The notes under the pieces: model-generated | Database searches by the model: none | Told to the model about the DNA's origin: nothing | The model's input: the letters and a program-made list of their open reading frames with translations, nothing else | Assembly (NCBI GenBank): GCA_963712655.1 | Contig: CAVQIT010000008.1 | Location: forward strand, 682,001-746,000 | Direction: 5' to 3' | Length of the DNA stretch: 64,000 bases | DNA from: Pollutimonas sp963712655 | Lineage (GTDB): Bacteria; Pseudomonadota; Gammaproteobacteria; Burkholderiales; Burkholderiaceae_B | In this document: piece after piece, positions 38,973-47,404 of the stretch | Numbering within the stretch: the first letter of the stretch is position 1 | Layout of the letters: each line of letters begins with the position of its first letter | Position numbers and translations under genes: made by a program

Positions 38973-39061
38973 GTCACCGTATGGCTGAATCGATGGAAAG
39001 CGTACTACTATTGAACTTGAACAAGGGGCAGTTTAAACATAAAAGTCTGCAAGGAAACATC

Positions 39062-39358
39062 ATGCCATATTTGATCGAAACCTTTGATAAGCCGCATACA
39101 CAAGCGTTGCGTCAGGCCTTGCGCGACAAGCACCTGGATTACCTGGAAGACAACAAGGATTTGCTGTTGGCCTGCGGCGCCAAGCTGGAAGACGATGGAA
39201 CCGGCGGTACCGGCAGTATCTACATTGTCGACTTGGAAACCCGGCCCGAGGCCGAAGACTTCATCGCCGCCGATCCGTTTTCGGCCGGCGGCCTGTTCGA
39301 GCGAACGGTGATTACCCGCTGGCGCAAGGCATTTCTGGATGGGAAAAGCTATTTGTAG
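39062..39358 (+). CDS. YciI-family protein
   Basis: Small protein of 98 residues with a dimeric alpha+beta barrel-type YciI fold. The start MPYLIETFDKPHTQALRQAL at 39062 follows an AAGGAA ribosome site; an upstream in-frame ATG at 38981 has no similarity. The conserved RDKHLDYLEDN, a DD pair and the AEDFIAADPFSAGGLFERT motif (with the DPF triad) are present. YciI proteins are a poorly characterised enzyme family related to the muconolactone isomerase fold. It is divergent from mnmE. Confidence 0.9.
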   Translation: MPYLIETFDKPHTQALRQALRDKHLDYLEDNKDLLLACGAKLEDDGTGGTGSIYIVDLETRPEAEDFIAADPFSAGGLFERTVITRWRKAFLDGKSYL

Positions 39359-39398
39359 GCCGGATTGGCAAGCGCGGCTTGCCTGATCCGGCCCGTGT

Positions 39399-40832
39399 TC
39401 AGCCCAACGCCCTGATGGCCGCGGCTACACCGGCGCCATAGGCCGGATCGGCCTGCGTGCAATGGTTGATATGGCGTTCCTGTACGTCTTTGGATACGCC
39501 CTGAATTGCTTGCGCGGTGTTATTGAACAGGGCCTGTTTTTGCGGCTCGGTCATCAGGCGGAACAGCTTGCCGGGCTGCGAAAAATAGTCGGTGTCCTCG
39601 CGGTGGTTCCAGTGATCGGCCGCGCCTTCAATGGACAAGGGCGGTTCGCGATAGTCGGGCTGTTCTTGCCATTCACCCTGGGTATTGGGCTCGTTGCCGG
39701 TGGTACGGCCGTAATTGCCATCGACCCGCATGGCGCCGTCGCGGTGGTAGCTATGGACAGGGCATTTGGCGGCATTGACCGGAATCTGGTGGTGATTGAC
39801 GCCCAGGCGATAGCGTTGCGTATCGCCATAGGAAAACAGGCGCGCCTGCAGCATTTTGTCGGGTGAAAAGCTGATGCCGGGCACGACGCTGGAGGGCTTG
39901 AATGCCGCCTGCTCGACTTCCGCGAAGAAATTTTCCGGATTGCGGTTCAGTTCCAGTGTTCCGACTTCGATCAGCGGGTAATCGCCGTGCGGCCAAACCT
40001 TGGTCAGGTCGAATGGGTTCAGATGATAAGCGGAAGCGTCTTTTTCCGGCATGATCTGTACATACATGGTCCAGCGCGGGAAGTCTTTCTTTTCAATGGA
40101 CTCGAACAAGTCGCGCTGCGAGCTTTCGCGGTCTCGTCCCACGATTTCCGCAGCTTCGGCATTGGTAAAGTTTTTGATGCCTTGCTGCGTCTTGAATGTG
40201 AACTTGACCCAGTAACGCTGGTTATCCGCGCTGATGAAGCTGAACGTGTGGCTGCCGAATAAATGCATGTTGCGAAAGCCCGCGGGCAAGCCGCGATCGC
40301 TCATGAGAATGGTGACCTGGTGCAAGGCTTCGGGCAGGCCTGTCCAGAATTCCCAGTTATTTTGCGCGCTGCGCATGCCGGTGCGGGCATCGCGTTTGAC
40401 GGCGTGGTTCAGGTCGGGGAATTTAAGCGGGTCGCGCAGAAAGAAAACCGGCGTGTTGTTCCCGACCAGGTCCCAGTTGCCTTCCTCGGTATAGAACTTC
40501 ATGGCGACGCCGCGAATATCGCGTTCGGCGTCGGCGGCCCCGCGTTCGCCCGCCACGGTGGAAAAGCGCATGAACACATCGGTTTGCTTGCCGATCTGGG
40601 AAAAAACCTTGGCGCGGGTGTATTGAGTGATGTCGTGCGTGACGGTAAAGGTGCCGTAGGCGCCGGCGCCTTTGGCATGCATGCGGCGTTCGGGGATGAC
40701 TTCCCGGTCGAAATGGGCAAGCTTTTCCATCAGCCAGACATCTTGCAGCAAGGCGGGGCCCCGCGGGCCGGCGGTTTGGGTGTTTTGATTATCGACGACG
40801 GGGGCGCCGGCCGCGGTGGTAAGTTTTGCCAT
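39399..40832 (-). CDS. katA: Monofunctional heme catalase
   Basis: Catalase of 477 residues, the small-subunit (clade 3) size. The start MAKLTTAAGAPVVDNQNTQT was chosen over an in-frame ATG 11 codons upstream. The active-site region PERRMHAKGAGAYGTF contains the essential distal histidine, followed by FSTVAGERGAADAERDIRGV with the asparagine-containing DLVGNNTPVFF. The heme-ligand tyrosine is in RLFSYGDTQRYRLG. NADPH-type residues were not checked. The gene is monocistronic; a partial OxyR-type half-site lies about 145 nt upstream. It detoxifies hydrogen peroxide in the cytoplasm. Confidence 0.95.
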   Translation of the reverse strand: MAKLTTAAGAPVVDNQNTQTAGPRGPALLQDVWLMEKLAHFDREVIPERRMHAKGAGAYGTFTVTHDITQYTRAKVFSQIGKQTDVFMRFSTVAGERGAADAERDIRGVAMKFYTEEGNWDLVGNNTPVFFLRDPLKFPDLNHAVKRDARTGMRSAQNNWEFWTGLPEALHQVTILMSDRGLPAGFRNMHLFGSHTFSFISADNQRYWVKFTFKTQQGIKNFTNAEAAEIVGRDRESSQRDLFESIEKKDFPRWTMYVQIMPEKDASAYHLNPFDLTKVWPHGDYPLIEVGTLELNRNPENFFAEVEQAAFKPSSVVPGISFSPDKMLQARLFSYGDTQRYRLGVNHHQIPVNAAKCPVHSYHRDGAMRVDGNYGRTTGNEPNTQGEWQEQPDYREPPLSIEGAADHWNHREDTDYFSQPGKLFRLMTEPQKQALFNNTAQAIQGVSKDVQERHINHCTQADPAYGAGVAAAIRALG

Positions 40833-40976
40833 CTTGTATCCTTTAGCGATGCATGGGGTAAGCAAACATAGAAATCAGTTGGAACACAGATGATGTGTTC
40901 CTTTGATTAACGTTGTATGAAAGCCAGTTTAGGGATTACCCGCTGAAAGATAAAGTCAATAAATTATTATCCGGCA

Positions 40977-40991
40977 ATAGTTAACTACTAT
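40977..40991. promoter_or_regulatory. OxyR-type half-site (ATAG-N7-CTAT)
   Basis: ATAG, 7 nt, CTAT at 145 nt upstream of the catalase start fits half of the four-box OxyR motif. The outer boxes are poorly matched, so this is only suggestive. Confidence 0.3.
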
Positions 40992-41032
40992 AAGAAGCCA
41001 TTTACTGTTAAATATCTGTATCGCATGCGGAT

Positions 41033-41797
41033 TTATGCCGCATTTCCCAGGCCGACGGTCATGCCGCCGCAAACATAAAGTACTTGACCCGTGACGAAAC
41101 CCGCGCGGTCATCCAGGAAAAAGAACGCTGCATGGGCGACGTCGGCAGGTTGACCCAATCGCTTGACCGGAATTGCTTCCAGAATTCGTTGCGTCTGGGG
41201 CGCGTCAGGAGGGTTCGCGACGGTGAAGAGCTCTGTGGCGATAGGGCCGGGACCGATCGCATTGACCGTGATTCCGCTGCCGGCCAATTCCAATGCCCAG
41301 GTTCGTGTCATTCCCAACAATCCCGCCTTCGACGCCGCATAAGCGGTCCGCTTTTCCTTGCCCAGGGCCGCTCGGCTGCTGATATTGACGATTCGGCCGA
41401 AATTGCTTGCGCGCATGGCAGGCAGGAATTGTTGGGTTATCAGGATAGGAGCCTCGATATTGAGCTTAGCCACTTCCCGTACGTCAGCGATCCGGGTGCT
41501 TTCCAATAAAGCCGGCTTGACCATTCCGGCATTATTGACGATACGCAGAACCTTGTACTCTTGGGACAGGCGCTCAAGCGCACTTTCAAGGGCGCCGGTA
41601 TCGAGCAGGTCGACCGGAAAATGGCGCTCATTGAGCGAGAGATGGCGTGGCGCCTGTCTATCAAGGTTAAGGGTATGAAATCCTTCGGCAGACAACCGTT
41701 CAATAATGGCTTTGCCGATACCGCTCGAACCGCCGGTGACCAAAACAAATTGCGGCTTTCCAATTTCTGATGATTCAGTGGTCGGGATATGTTTCAT
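41033..41797 (-). CDS. Short-chain dehydrogenase/reductase (SDR)
   Basis: Classical SDR of 254 residues. The start MKHIPTTESSEIGKPQFVLV at 41797 follows a GGAG ribosome site; the open frame continues 28 codons further upstream without similarity. The cofactor motif TGGSSGIGKAI, the NNAGMVKPAL strand, catalytic serine in IVNISSRAAL and YAASKAG are all present. The dinucleotide preference is uncertain (LNLDRQ favours NAD). Reaction unknown; fabG-like 3-oxoacyl reduction or secondary alcohol oxidation are the common roles. It stands alone between katA and yidC. Confidence 0.9.
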   Translation of the reverse strand: MKHIPTTESSEIGKPQFVLVTGGSSGIGKAIIERLSAEGFHTLNLDRQAPRHLSLNERHFPVDLLDTGALESALERLSQEYKVLRIVNNAGMVKPALLESTRIADVREVAKLNIEAPILITQQFLPAMRASNFGRIVNISSRAALGKEKRTAYAASKAGLLGMTRTWALELAGSGITVNAIGPGPIATELFTVANPPDAPQTQRILEAIPVKRLGQPADVAHAAFFFLDDRAGFVTGQVLYVCGGMTVGLGNAA

Positions 41798-41923
41798 CGG
41801 GTCTCCGTGCAAAATTATTGGATGGCACTCGGGGGCTGGATGGCCTTGTTTGGGTTTGACAACGCGCTTTTCCATGACCAAGGGCGCCGCAAGGCGCCCT
41901 TGGTCATGGGTCGACGGCGACGC

Positions 41924-43624
41924 CTAGCGTGTAGCCGCGGCCTTTTCTTTGTCCAGCTTGTGCATGATATAGCGCTGCTGGGCGATGGATACGGAGTTGT
42001 TCACGCACCAGTAAAGCACCAGGCCGGCCGGGAAGAAGAACATCATGCCGCCGAAGACCAAAGGCATGATCATCATGATCTTGGCTTGTGTTGGATCCGG
42101 GGGCGTGGGGTTGAGCTTGATCTGCAGGAACATGGTTGCCATCATGAACGCAGGCAGGATGAACCAGGGATCGCGCACGGCCAGATCGTGAATCCAGAGT
42201 ATCCACGGGGCGCCGCGCATTTCAACGCTGCCCAGCAAGACCCAGTACAGCGAAATGAACACGGGAATCTGCACCACCATGGGCAGGCAGCCCCCCAGCG
42301 GGTTGATTTTCTCGTTGCGGTACATTTCCATCATGGCCGCGTTCAGCTTGGCTTTGTCGTCGCCGAACTTTTCACGCAAGGCCTGCATGCGCGGCGTGAC
42401 TTGCTTCATCTTGGCCATCGAGCGGTAGCTGGCGGCCGACAGCGGATAGAACACCAGCTTGATCAACAGGGTCAGGGCGACGATGGTCCAGCCCCAGTTG
42501 CCCAGCATGGAATGCAGCCAGGTCATGATTTTGAACAGAGGTTTGGCGATAATGGTCAGCCAGCCGTAGTCGACCACCAGTTCCAGGCCCGGAGCCAATG
42601 CGCTCATGGCTTTCTGGTCTTGCGGCCCTACCCAAAGATTGGATTCGACGGCTTTGTGGTCGCCGGGCTGGATAGCACCCACGGATTCAATGCTGCGGAT
42701 GGCGTACAGGTTGTCGGATAGGCGCAGGGCCTCGTTGTGGCGCACCGTGCCTTCTGTTGGAATCCAGGCAGAGGCGAAGTAGTGCTGCACAATGCCTATC
42801 CAGCCGTTGTCGGCTTCCTTGGTGTAGTTGCTCTTGCCTTTGTCGATATCCGAGAATTTGATTTTCTGGAATTTGTCCTGGGCGGAATAGAGCGCCGTTC
42901 CAGTAAACGTGCTGTAGAACGACGAGGTATCGGACGGGTCTTTGCCGTCGCGCACCAGTTGCAGATACAAGGCGGGATTGATGGCTGCATTGCCCAGGTT
43001 GTGGATGTCGTGCTCGACCTGGATGTCGTAGCGGCCCTTGTGCAGGGTATAGGTCTTGACGACCTTGACGCCATCGGTGACGGATTCGAAAACTACCTTA
43101 AGCGTGTCGCCGGTAAGGTTGTTCTGGGACGAAACCAGCTTGAAGGGCGTCAGGTGCGTGGGATAGCTTTGTCCGGCCGGCGCGCCTATGACGCCGGTCT
43201 GGGCTACATAAACCGACGAGTTCGAGTCGTCCAGCAAGACCATGGGCAGGCCGGTGCCGCCGGGCGCCGCATACTTCAGGAGCTCGGCCTTGATCAACTG
43301 GGCGCCTTCTGTATCGAAGGTCAGGTCGAAGACGTCAGTCTTGATCTGGACTTTTTCGGAGGCGCTTGCCTGCTTGTCGGCGCCGCCGGGCACGGAGCCG
43401 CCGGCAGCGGCCGCCGCCGGGGCGCCAGGCGTGCCGGGCCGGGCAGTGGGCACGCTGGCATCGCCAGAGCCTGCCGCCGGCGTTTGCGCCGGAGCCGCGG
43501 TCTGGGTTGCCGTGGAGTTGCCGCCAAACAGCGAAGCTTTGCCGTTATGGACTTGCCAGTTGTTCCACAGCAGCAACAGCGAGAAAGAGAAAATCATCCA
43601 GAGGATGGTGCGTCGGATATCCAT
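41924..43624 (-). CDS. yidC: Membrane protein insertase YidC
   Basis: Inner-membrane insertase of 566 residues. The N-terminal TM is at about 5-22 (RTILWMIFSFSLLLLWNNW), followed by an Ala/Pro/Gly-rich linker and a large periplasmic domain (about 75-350). The conserved five-TM core has the WTIVALTLLIKLVFYPL hydrophilic-groove arginine region, MQALREKFGDD, CLPMVVQIPVFISLYWVLL and FPAGLVLYWCVNNSVSIAQQ. Order rpmH-rnpA-yidD-yidC on the minus strand is the canonical origin-adjacent operon. Confidence 0.97.
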   Translation of the reverse strand: MDIRRTILWMIFSFSLLLLWNNWQVHNGKASLFGGNSTATQTAAPAQTPAAGSGDASVPTARPGTPGAPAAAAAGGSVPGGADKQASASEKVQIKTDVFDLTFDTEGAQLIKAELLKYAAPGGTGLPMVLLDDSNSSVYVAQTGVIGAPAGQSYPTHLTPFKLVSSQNNLTGDTLKVVFESVTDGVKVVKTYTLHKGRYDIQVEHDIHNLGNAAINPALYLQLVRDGKDPSDTSSFYSTFTGTALYSAQDKFQKIKFSDIDKGKSNYTKEADNGWIGIVQHYFASAWIPTEGTVRHNEALRLSDNLYAIRSIESVGAIQPGDHKAVESNLWVGPQDQKAMSALAPGLELVVDYGWLTIIAKPLFKIMTWLHSMLGNWGWTIVALTLLIKLVFYPLSAASYRSMAKMKQVTPRMQALREKFGDDKAKLNAAMMEMYRNEKINPLGGCLPMVVQIPVFISLYWVLLGSVEMRGAPWILWIHDLAVRDPWFILPAFMMATMFLQIKLNPTPPDPTQAKIMMIMPLVFGGMMFFFPAGLVLYWCVNNSVSIAQQRYIMHKLDKEKAAATR

Positions 43625-43741
43625 AGCGCCTGTTTCAAGTTAAAGCCGGACAAAAGCCCAACAGTTTAACGTAGCTCAGCTGAAATGCAGATGAGCAGAA
43701 AATAATTCGAAAAAACCGTAAAGGGCCGGGGCTTTCTTGCG

Positions 43742-43975
43742 TTACCGGGGCCGGTGTTTCGGTTCCGGCACCGGATCGTATCCGCCCTGGCACCAGGGAT
43801 TGCAGCGCGCGATGCGCCATATTCCCAGGCCAAGCCCTTTTACTGGCCCATGTGTTTCAATGGCTTCTATTGTGTAGATGGAACACGTGGGCGTAAAGCG
43901 GCAACCTCTGCCAACCCAAGGACTAAGAAAATACCGGTAAAACCGGATTGGAGCGATAAGCAGCGCCTTGATCAT
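43742..43975 (-). CDS. yidD: Membrane protein insertion efficiency factor YidD
   Basis: Small 77-residue protein with the YidD signature: IRFYRYFLSPWVGRGCRFTP, then TCSIYTIEAIETHGPVKGLGLG and WRIARCNPWCQGGYDPVP. The start ATGA overlaps the rnpA stop. It assists YidC/SecYEG-dependent membrane insertion. It ends 117 nt before yidC. Confidence 0.93.
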   Translation of the reverse strand: MIKALLIAPIRFYRYFLSPWVGRGCRFTPTCSIYTIEAIETHGPVKGLGLGIWRIARCNPWCQGGYDPVPEPKHRPR

Positions 43976-44341
43976 TGCATTGCACGGCCAAGCAGAACAT
44001 CGATTTCGCCACGCACCCGTTTTTTAAGTTCGGTAAGTGTAGAAGGCGCCACTTTGGAATGCAGGCGAAAAACCAGGTCGCGCGCCGGAAGTTCGTGCCT
44101 TTTTTGCCGAAAAGCCTCGCGTATGACGCGTTTGATGGCGTTGCGGGTTACGGATTTCGCCGCAAAGCGCTTGGCGATGACAAGGCCAAGCCGGGCGCAG
44201 GCCAGGCCCGCGTCCGCGGCGAACATCGCGCGGCGTTGTTACAACGAACAACGCCCCTCTGGCAAGGCGCCTGCCCTTTAAGGCAGACGCATATTCCGAG
44301 GGGCGGTGCAGGCGGGCCGCAGCAGGAAATGTGGCGCGCAT
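43972..44341 (-). CDS. rnpA: Ribonuclease P protein component (single frameshift)
   Basis: Protein subunit of RNase P, which matures tRNA 5' ends. The N-terminal part MRATFPAAARLHRPSEYASA through GRRLARGALFVVTT is in one frame from the ATG at 44341. The rest, DAGLACARLGLVIAKRF, the RNR-type motif SVTRNAIKRVIREAFR and RLHSKVAPSTLTELKKRVR to the stop at 43972, lies in a second frame. One base is gained or lost near 44240, in a GC-rich CGCCGCGCG run. With one correction the product is about 122 residues. An essential gene, so a sequence error is likely. The stop overlaps yidD. Confidence 0.9.
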
Positions 44342-44375
44342 ATGGCTTGCGCCGACCGTAGCTATCGGCGAGTGC

Positions 44376-44392
44376 AAAAAGCCTTCGGGCTT
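44376..44392 (-). terminator. Small hairpin at the rpmH stop codon
   Basis: On the minus strand AAGCC-CGAA-GGCTT is followed by TTT and overlaps the TAA stop of rpmH. A compact stem with a T run between rpmH and rnpA could attenuate read-through and set the ratio of L34 to RnpA. Confidence 0.5.
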
Positions 44393-44525
44393 ATACGGCC
44401 AGGCGCTTGCGGCCCTTGGCACGGCGCGCATTGATAACAGCACGGCCGCCACGCGTTTTCATGCGGACGCGAAAACCATGGGTGCGCTTGCGACGGGTGA
44501 CGGAAGGTTGGAAGGTGCGTTTCAT
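44391..44525 (-). CDS. rpmH: 50S ribosomal protein L34
   Basis: A 44-residue basic protein with the complete L34 sequence: MKRTFQPSVTRRKRTHGFRV at the start and GRAVINARRAKGRKRLAV at the end. The start ATG has its complement at 44523-44525 and the stop TAA at 44391-44393. It is the first gene of rpmH-rnpA-yidD-yidC and is divergent from dnaA, the classical order. Confidence 0.97.
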   Translation of the reverse strand: MKRTFQPSVTRRKRTHGFRVRMKTRGGRAVINARRAKGRKRLAV

Positions 44526-44697
44526 TGGAGATCCAAAATAAAAGAGCTACCGAAAAATCCTTACAGAAAGCATCTGTAGTGGCGATCTTCGGCGTTAGAA
44601 ATTCTTGTAAAGCCTACCATTTCATCAAATTTTGATAGTTTAGTCAAATGGTTAGCATAAATACTAGGTGTGGTTCTTAATACGCCTTGTGGATAAC

Positions 44698-44706
44698 TAT
44701 CCCTCC
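44698..44706. promoter_or_regulatory. DnaA box in the rpmH-dnaA intergenic region
   Basis: TGTGGATAA, the complement of TTATCCACA, lies 36 nt before dnaA. Only one consensus box is seen in this 217-nt region, so it fits autoregulation of dnaA better than an origin. Confidence 0.65.
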
Positions 44707-44742
44707 AACAGGGTAGAATCGAGGTTTACTGAAGTGGTGGAC

Positions 44743-46161
44743 ATGAAAGATTTCTGGCAGACTTGCGTCCAGCGTTTGGAGCAGGACCTACCTCCGCAGC
44801 AAATAAGTGCCTGGATACGCCCATTGGTTCCCCTTGCGTTCGATGAGGCGCAAGCGGTGCTGCGGGTTTCCGCGCCTAATCGTTTCAAGCTGGATTGGGT
44901 GCGCAAGAATTTTTCGCACCAAATCGAAACGCTCGCGACTGAATGGTACGAACGTCCGGTACAAGTTGCTTTCGAGCTCGCAGGCGCCGCGGTATCGACC
45001 ATCGTGGCGCGCAGCGGCCCTTCGGCGCGCCTGGGTGCGGGACCCGAAGCGTCCCCTACGCAGCCCGCGGTTGCGCCCATTGTGTCCGCGGCGGCGGCAT
45101 CGTCGGCCAATGCGGCCGCCGCCGAACTCGCGCACGACCGTTCGCGATTGAATACAGATCTGACTTTCGACAACTTCGTCACCGGCAAGGCCAATCAACT
45201 GGCCCGCGCCGCCGCCCTGCAAGTGGCCGAAAACCCCGGCGTGTCCTACAACCCACTGTTCCTGTACGGCGGGGTCGGCCTGGGGAAAACCCATCTTATA
45301 CACGCCATAGGCAATGCCTTGCTGGCCAATGGCAAGGGCACGCGTGTACGGTATGTCCATGCCGACCAATATGTATCCGACGTGGTCAAGGCCTACCAGC
45401 GCAAAGCCTTCGACGAGTTCAAGCGCTATTACCATTCGCTCGATCTGTTGCTGATTGACGACATCCAGTTTTTCGCGGGCAAAAACCGGACCCAGGAAGA
45501 ATTTTTCTACGCTTTCGAGGCCATGGTCGCGCAGCGCAAGCAAATCATCATCACGTCCGATACCTATCCCAAGGAATTGGCCAATATCGACAGCCGGCTT
45601 ATTTCGCGCTTCGATTCCGGCCTGACGGTCGCCATCGAACCGCCCGAACTCGAAATGCGCGTGGCGATTTTGTTGCGCAAGGCCGAAACCGAGGGCGTGA
45701 CCATGCCCGAAGAAGTCGCTTTTTTCATTGCCAAGCATTTGCGCAGCAATGTGCGCGAACTCGAAGGGGCGCTGCGCAAGGTATCGGCCTATGCGCGTTT
45801 CCATGGCCGCGAGGTCCTGACCGTGGATGTCTGCAAAGACGCTCTCAAGGATTTGCTATCGGTATCGAACGGCCAGATAACGGTCGAGAACATACAAAAG
45901 ACAGTGGCCGACTTCTACAAGATAAAAGTGGCCGACATGTATTCCAAGCGCCGGCCCGCCAATATCGCGATGCCGCGCCAGGTGGCAATGTATCTTGCCA
46001 AGGAACTCACTCAAAAAAGCCTGCCCGAAATTGGCGATCTGTTCGGCGGGCGCGACCATACTACCGTGCTCCATGCGGTGCGAAAAATCGCTGATGCAAG
46101 GTCTAAGCAGACCGAGCTTAATCATGCTCTTCACGTACTAGAACAAACCTTAAAAGGATAA
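44743..46161 (+). CDS. dnaA: Chromosomal replication initiator protein DnaA
   Basis: Replication initiator of 472 residues. The start MKDFWQTCVQRLEQDLPPQQ at 44743 matches the family; 25 upstream codons were discarded. Domain I runs to about 85, followed by an Ala-rich linker (about 110-150). The AAA+ domain has Walker A GGVGLGKTHLIHAIG, Walker B LLLIDDIQFFAGK, sensor I SDTYPKEL and the arginine-finger region. Domain IV ends with the DnaA-box-binding signature GGRDHTTVLHAVRKI. It lies 2 nt before dnaN. A single DnaA box lies upstream. Confidence 0.98.
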   Translation: MKDFWQTCVQRLEQDLPPQQISAWIRPLVPLAFDEAQAVLRVSAPNRFKLDWVRKNFSHQIETLATEWYERPVQVAFELAGAAVSTIVARSGPSARLGAGPEASPTQPAVAPIVSAAAASSANAAAAELAHDRSRLNTDLTFDNFVTGKANQLARAAALQVAENPGVSYNPLFLYGGVGLGKTHLIHAIGNALLANGKGTRVRYVHADQYVSDVVKAYQRKAFDEFKRYYHSLDLLLIDDIQFFAGKNRTQEEFFYAFEAMVAQRKQIIITSDTYPKELANIDSRLISRFDSGLTVAIEPPELEMRVAILLRKAETEGVTMPEEVAFFIAKHLRSNVRELEGALRKVSAYARFHGREVLTVDVCKDALKDLLSVSNGQITVENIQKTVADFYKIKVADMYSKRRPANIAMPRQVAMYLAKELTQKSLPEIGDLFGGRDHTTVLHAVRKIADARSKQTELNHALHVLEQTLKG

Positions 46162-46163
46162 CC

Positions 46164-47273
46164 ATGCAACTCGTACAAGCGACTCGTGATGCATTGCTCA
46201 AACCGTTATCGACGGTAGCGGGAATCGTCGAACGAAGGAACACGTTGCCGATTCTGGCAAATATTCTTCTGCGTAAAGAAGGCAAGAGCGTCGCGTTTAT
46301 TGCCACCGACCTCGAGGTTCAAATTACCACGCACGCCGAGTTCGGCATTGGCGATGAAAACGAGTCGACCACGGTTGCCGCGCGCAAGCTGCTGGACATA
46401 CTGCGCGCCCTGCCCGATACCGGCGACGTGAAGCTGGGCCTGGCCAGCGCCAAGCTGTCGGTGCAAACCGGCAAAAGCCGGTTCGCCCTGCAAACCATGG
46501 GCGCCAGCGAATATCCCACTTTGGCTCAGCCCGAGCAGTGGGACATTTCTTTTTCACTGCCGCAAAAAACCTTGAAGCACTTGTTCAACATGGTGTATTT
46601 CGCCATGGCTCAACAAGATATCCGCTATTACCTGAATGGCCTGTTGTTTGTTTTCGAACCTGGCTTTGTGCGCACCGTGGCCACCGACGGCCATCGCCTG
46701 GCGCACAGCGGCACTGTGGTCGAAGGCATTTCCGCCAAGCACGACGTTATCGTGCCGCGCAAGACCGTGCTTGAAATGCAGCGCCTGCTGGCCGATACCG
46801 ACGAACCCGTTTCGATCGACGTGGCGACCGGCCAGATTCGTTTCCGCTTCGGCGATGTGGAACTCGTGTCCAAGTTGGTCGAGGGCAAGTTCCCCGACTT
46901 TACCCGTGTGATTCCAAGCAATTACACACGGCATTTTTCGATCAGCCGCGAAGTGCTGCAGGGCAGCCTGCAGCGCGCCGCCATTCTTACGACCGACAAG
47001 CTGAAAGGCGTGCGCTTGCAACTGTCGAACAATCAGCTGAAGATCTCTTCCACCAATGCCGAGCAAGAAGAGGCGCAGGAAGAGCTGGATATCGATTACA
47101 GCCACGAAGCCCTGGATGTCGGTTTCAACGTCAGCTATTTACTGGATGTCCTGGCTAACGTCAAAACGGAAACCATCCTGTGGTCGGTCCAGCCCGATGT
47201 CAATGCATCGGCGCTCATCACGTCCCCCGACGATGACCAGTTCAAGTATGTTGTCATGCCCATGCGCATTTAA
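46164..47273 (+). CDS. dnaN: DNA polymerase III beta sliding clamp
   Basis: Clamp protein of 369 residues built from three similar domains. It begins MQLVQATRDALLKPLSTVAG and has the LPILANILLR motif, the GFVRTVATDGHRLAHS hydrophobic-cleft strand, LVEGKFPDFTRVIP and the C-terminal YVVMPMRI. It directly follows dnaA (2-nt gap) and precedes gyrB (131-nt gap). Confidence 0.98.
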   Translation: MQLVQATRDALLKPLSTVAGIVERRNTLPILANILLRKEGKSVAFIATDLEVQITTHAEFGIGDENESTTVAARKLLDILRALPDTGDVKLGLASAKLSVQTGKSRFALQTMGASEYPTLAQPEQWDISFSLPQKTLKHLFNMVYFAMAQQDIRYYLNGLLFVFEPGFVRTVATDGHRLAHSGTVVEGISAKHDVIVPRKTVLEMQRLLADTDEPVSIDVATGQIRFRFGDVELVSKLVEGKFPDFTRVIPSNYTRHFSISREVLQGSLQRAAILTTDKLKGVRLQLSNNQLKISSTNAEQEEAQEELDIDYSHEALDVGFNVSYLLDVLANVKTETILWSVQPDVNASALITSPDDDQFKYVVMPMRI

Positions 47274-47404
47274 GAATGCGCAGCCTGCGTGGACTTGTTC
47301 AGATCATTTTTACGTTCCCTGGATTTACGTCGCAGGAAGTGCCCGGGCGAGCCGGCCCGGAGCATTTCAACAGCCGTAAGGCTTACATAAGGCTTTTATA
47401 AACT

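Noticed and set aside
44526..44742. oriC in the rpmH-dnaA intergenic region, the site in many bacteria
   Set aside because: Only one consensus DnaA box and no DnaA-box cluster were seen here, whereas modules A and B have several boxes with conserved spacing.
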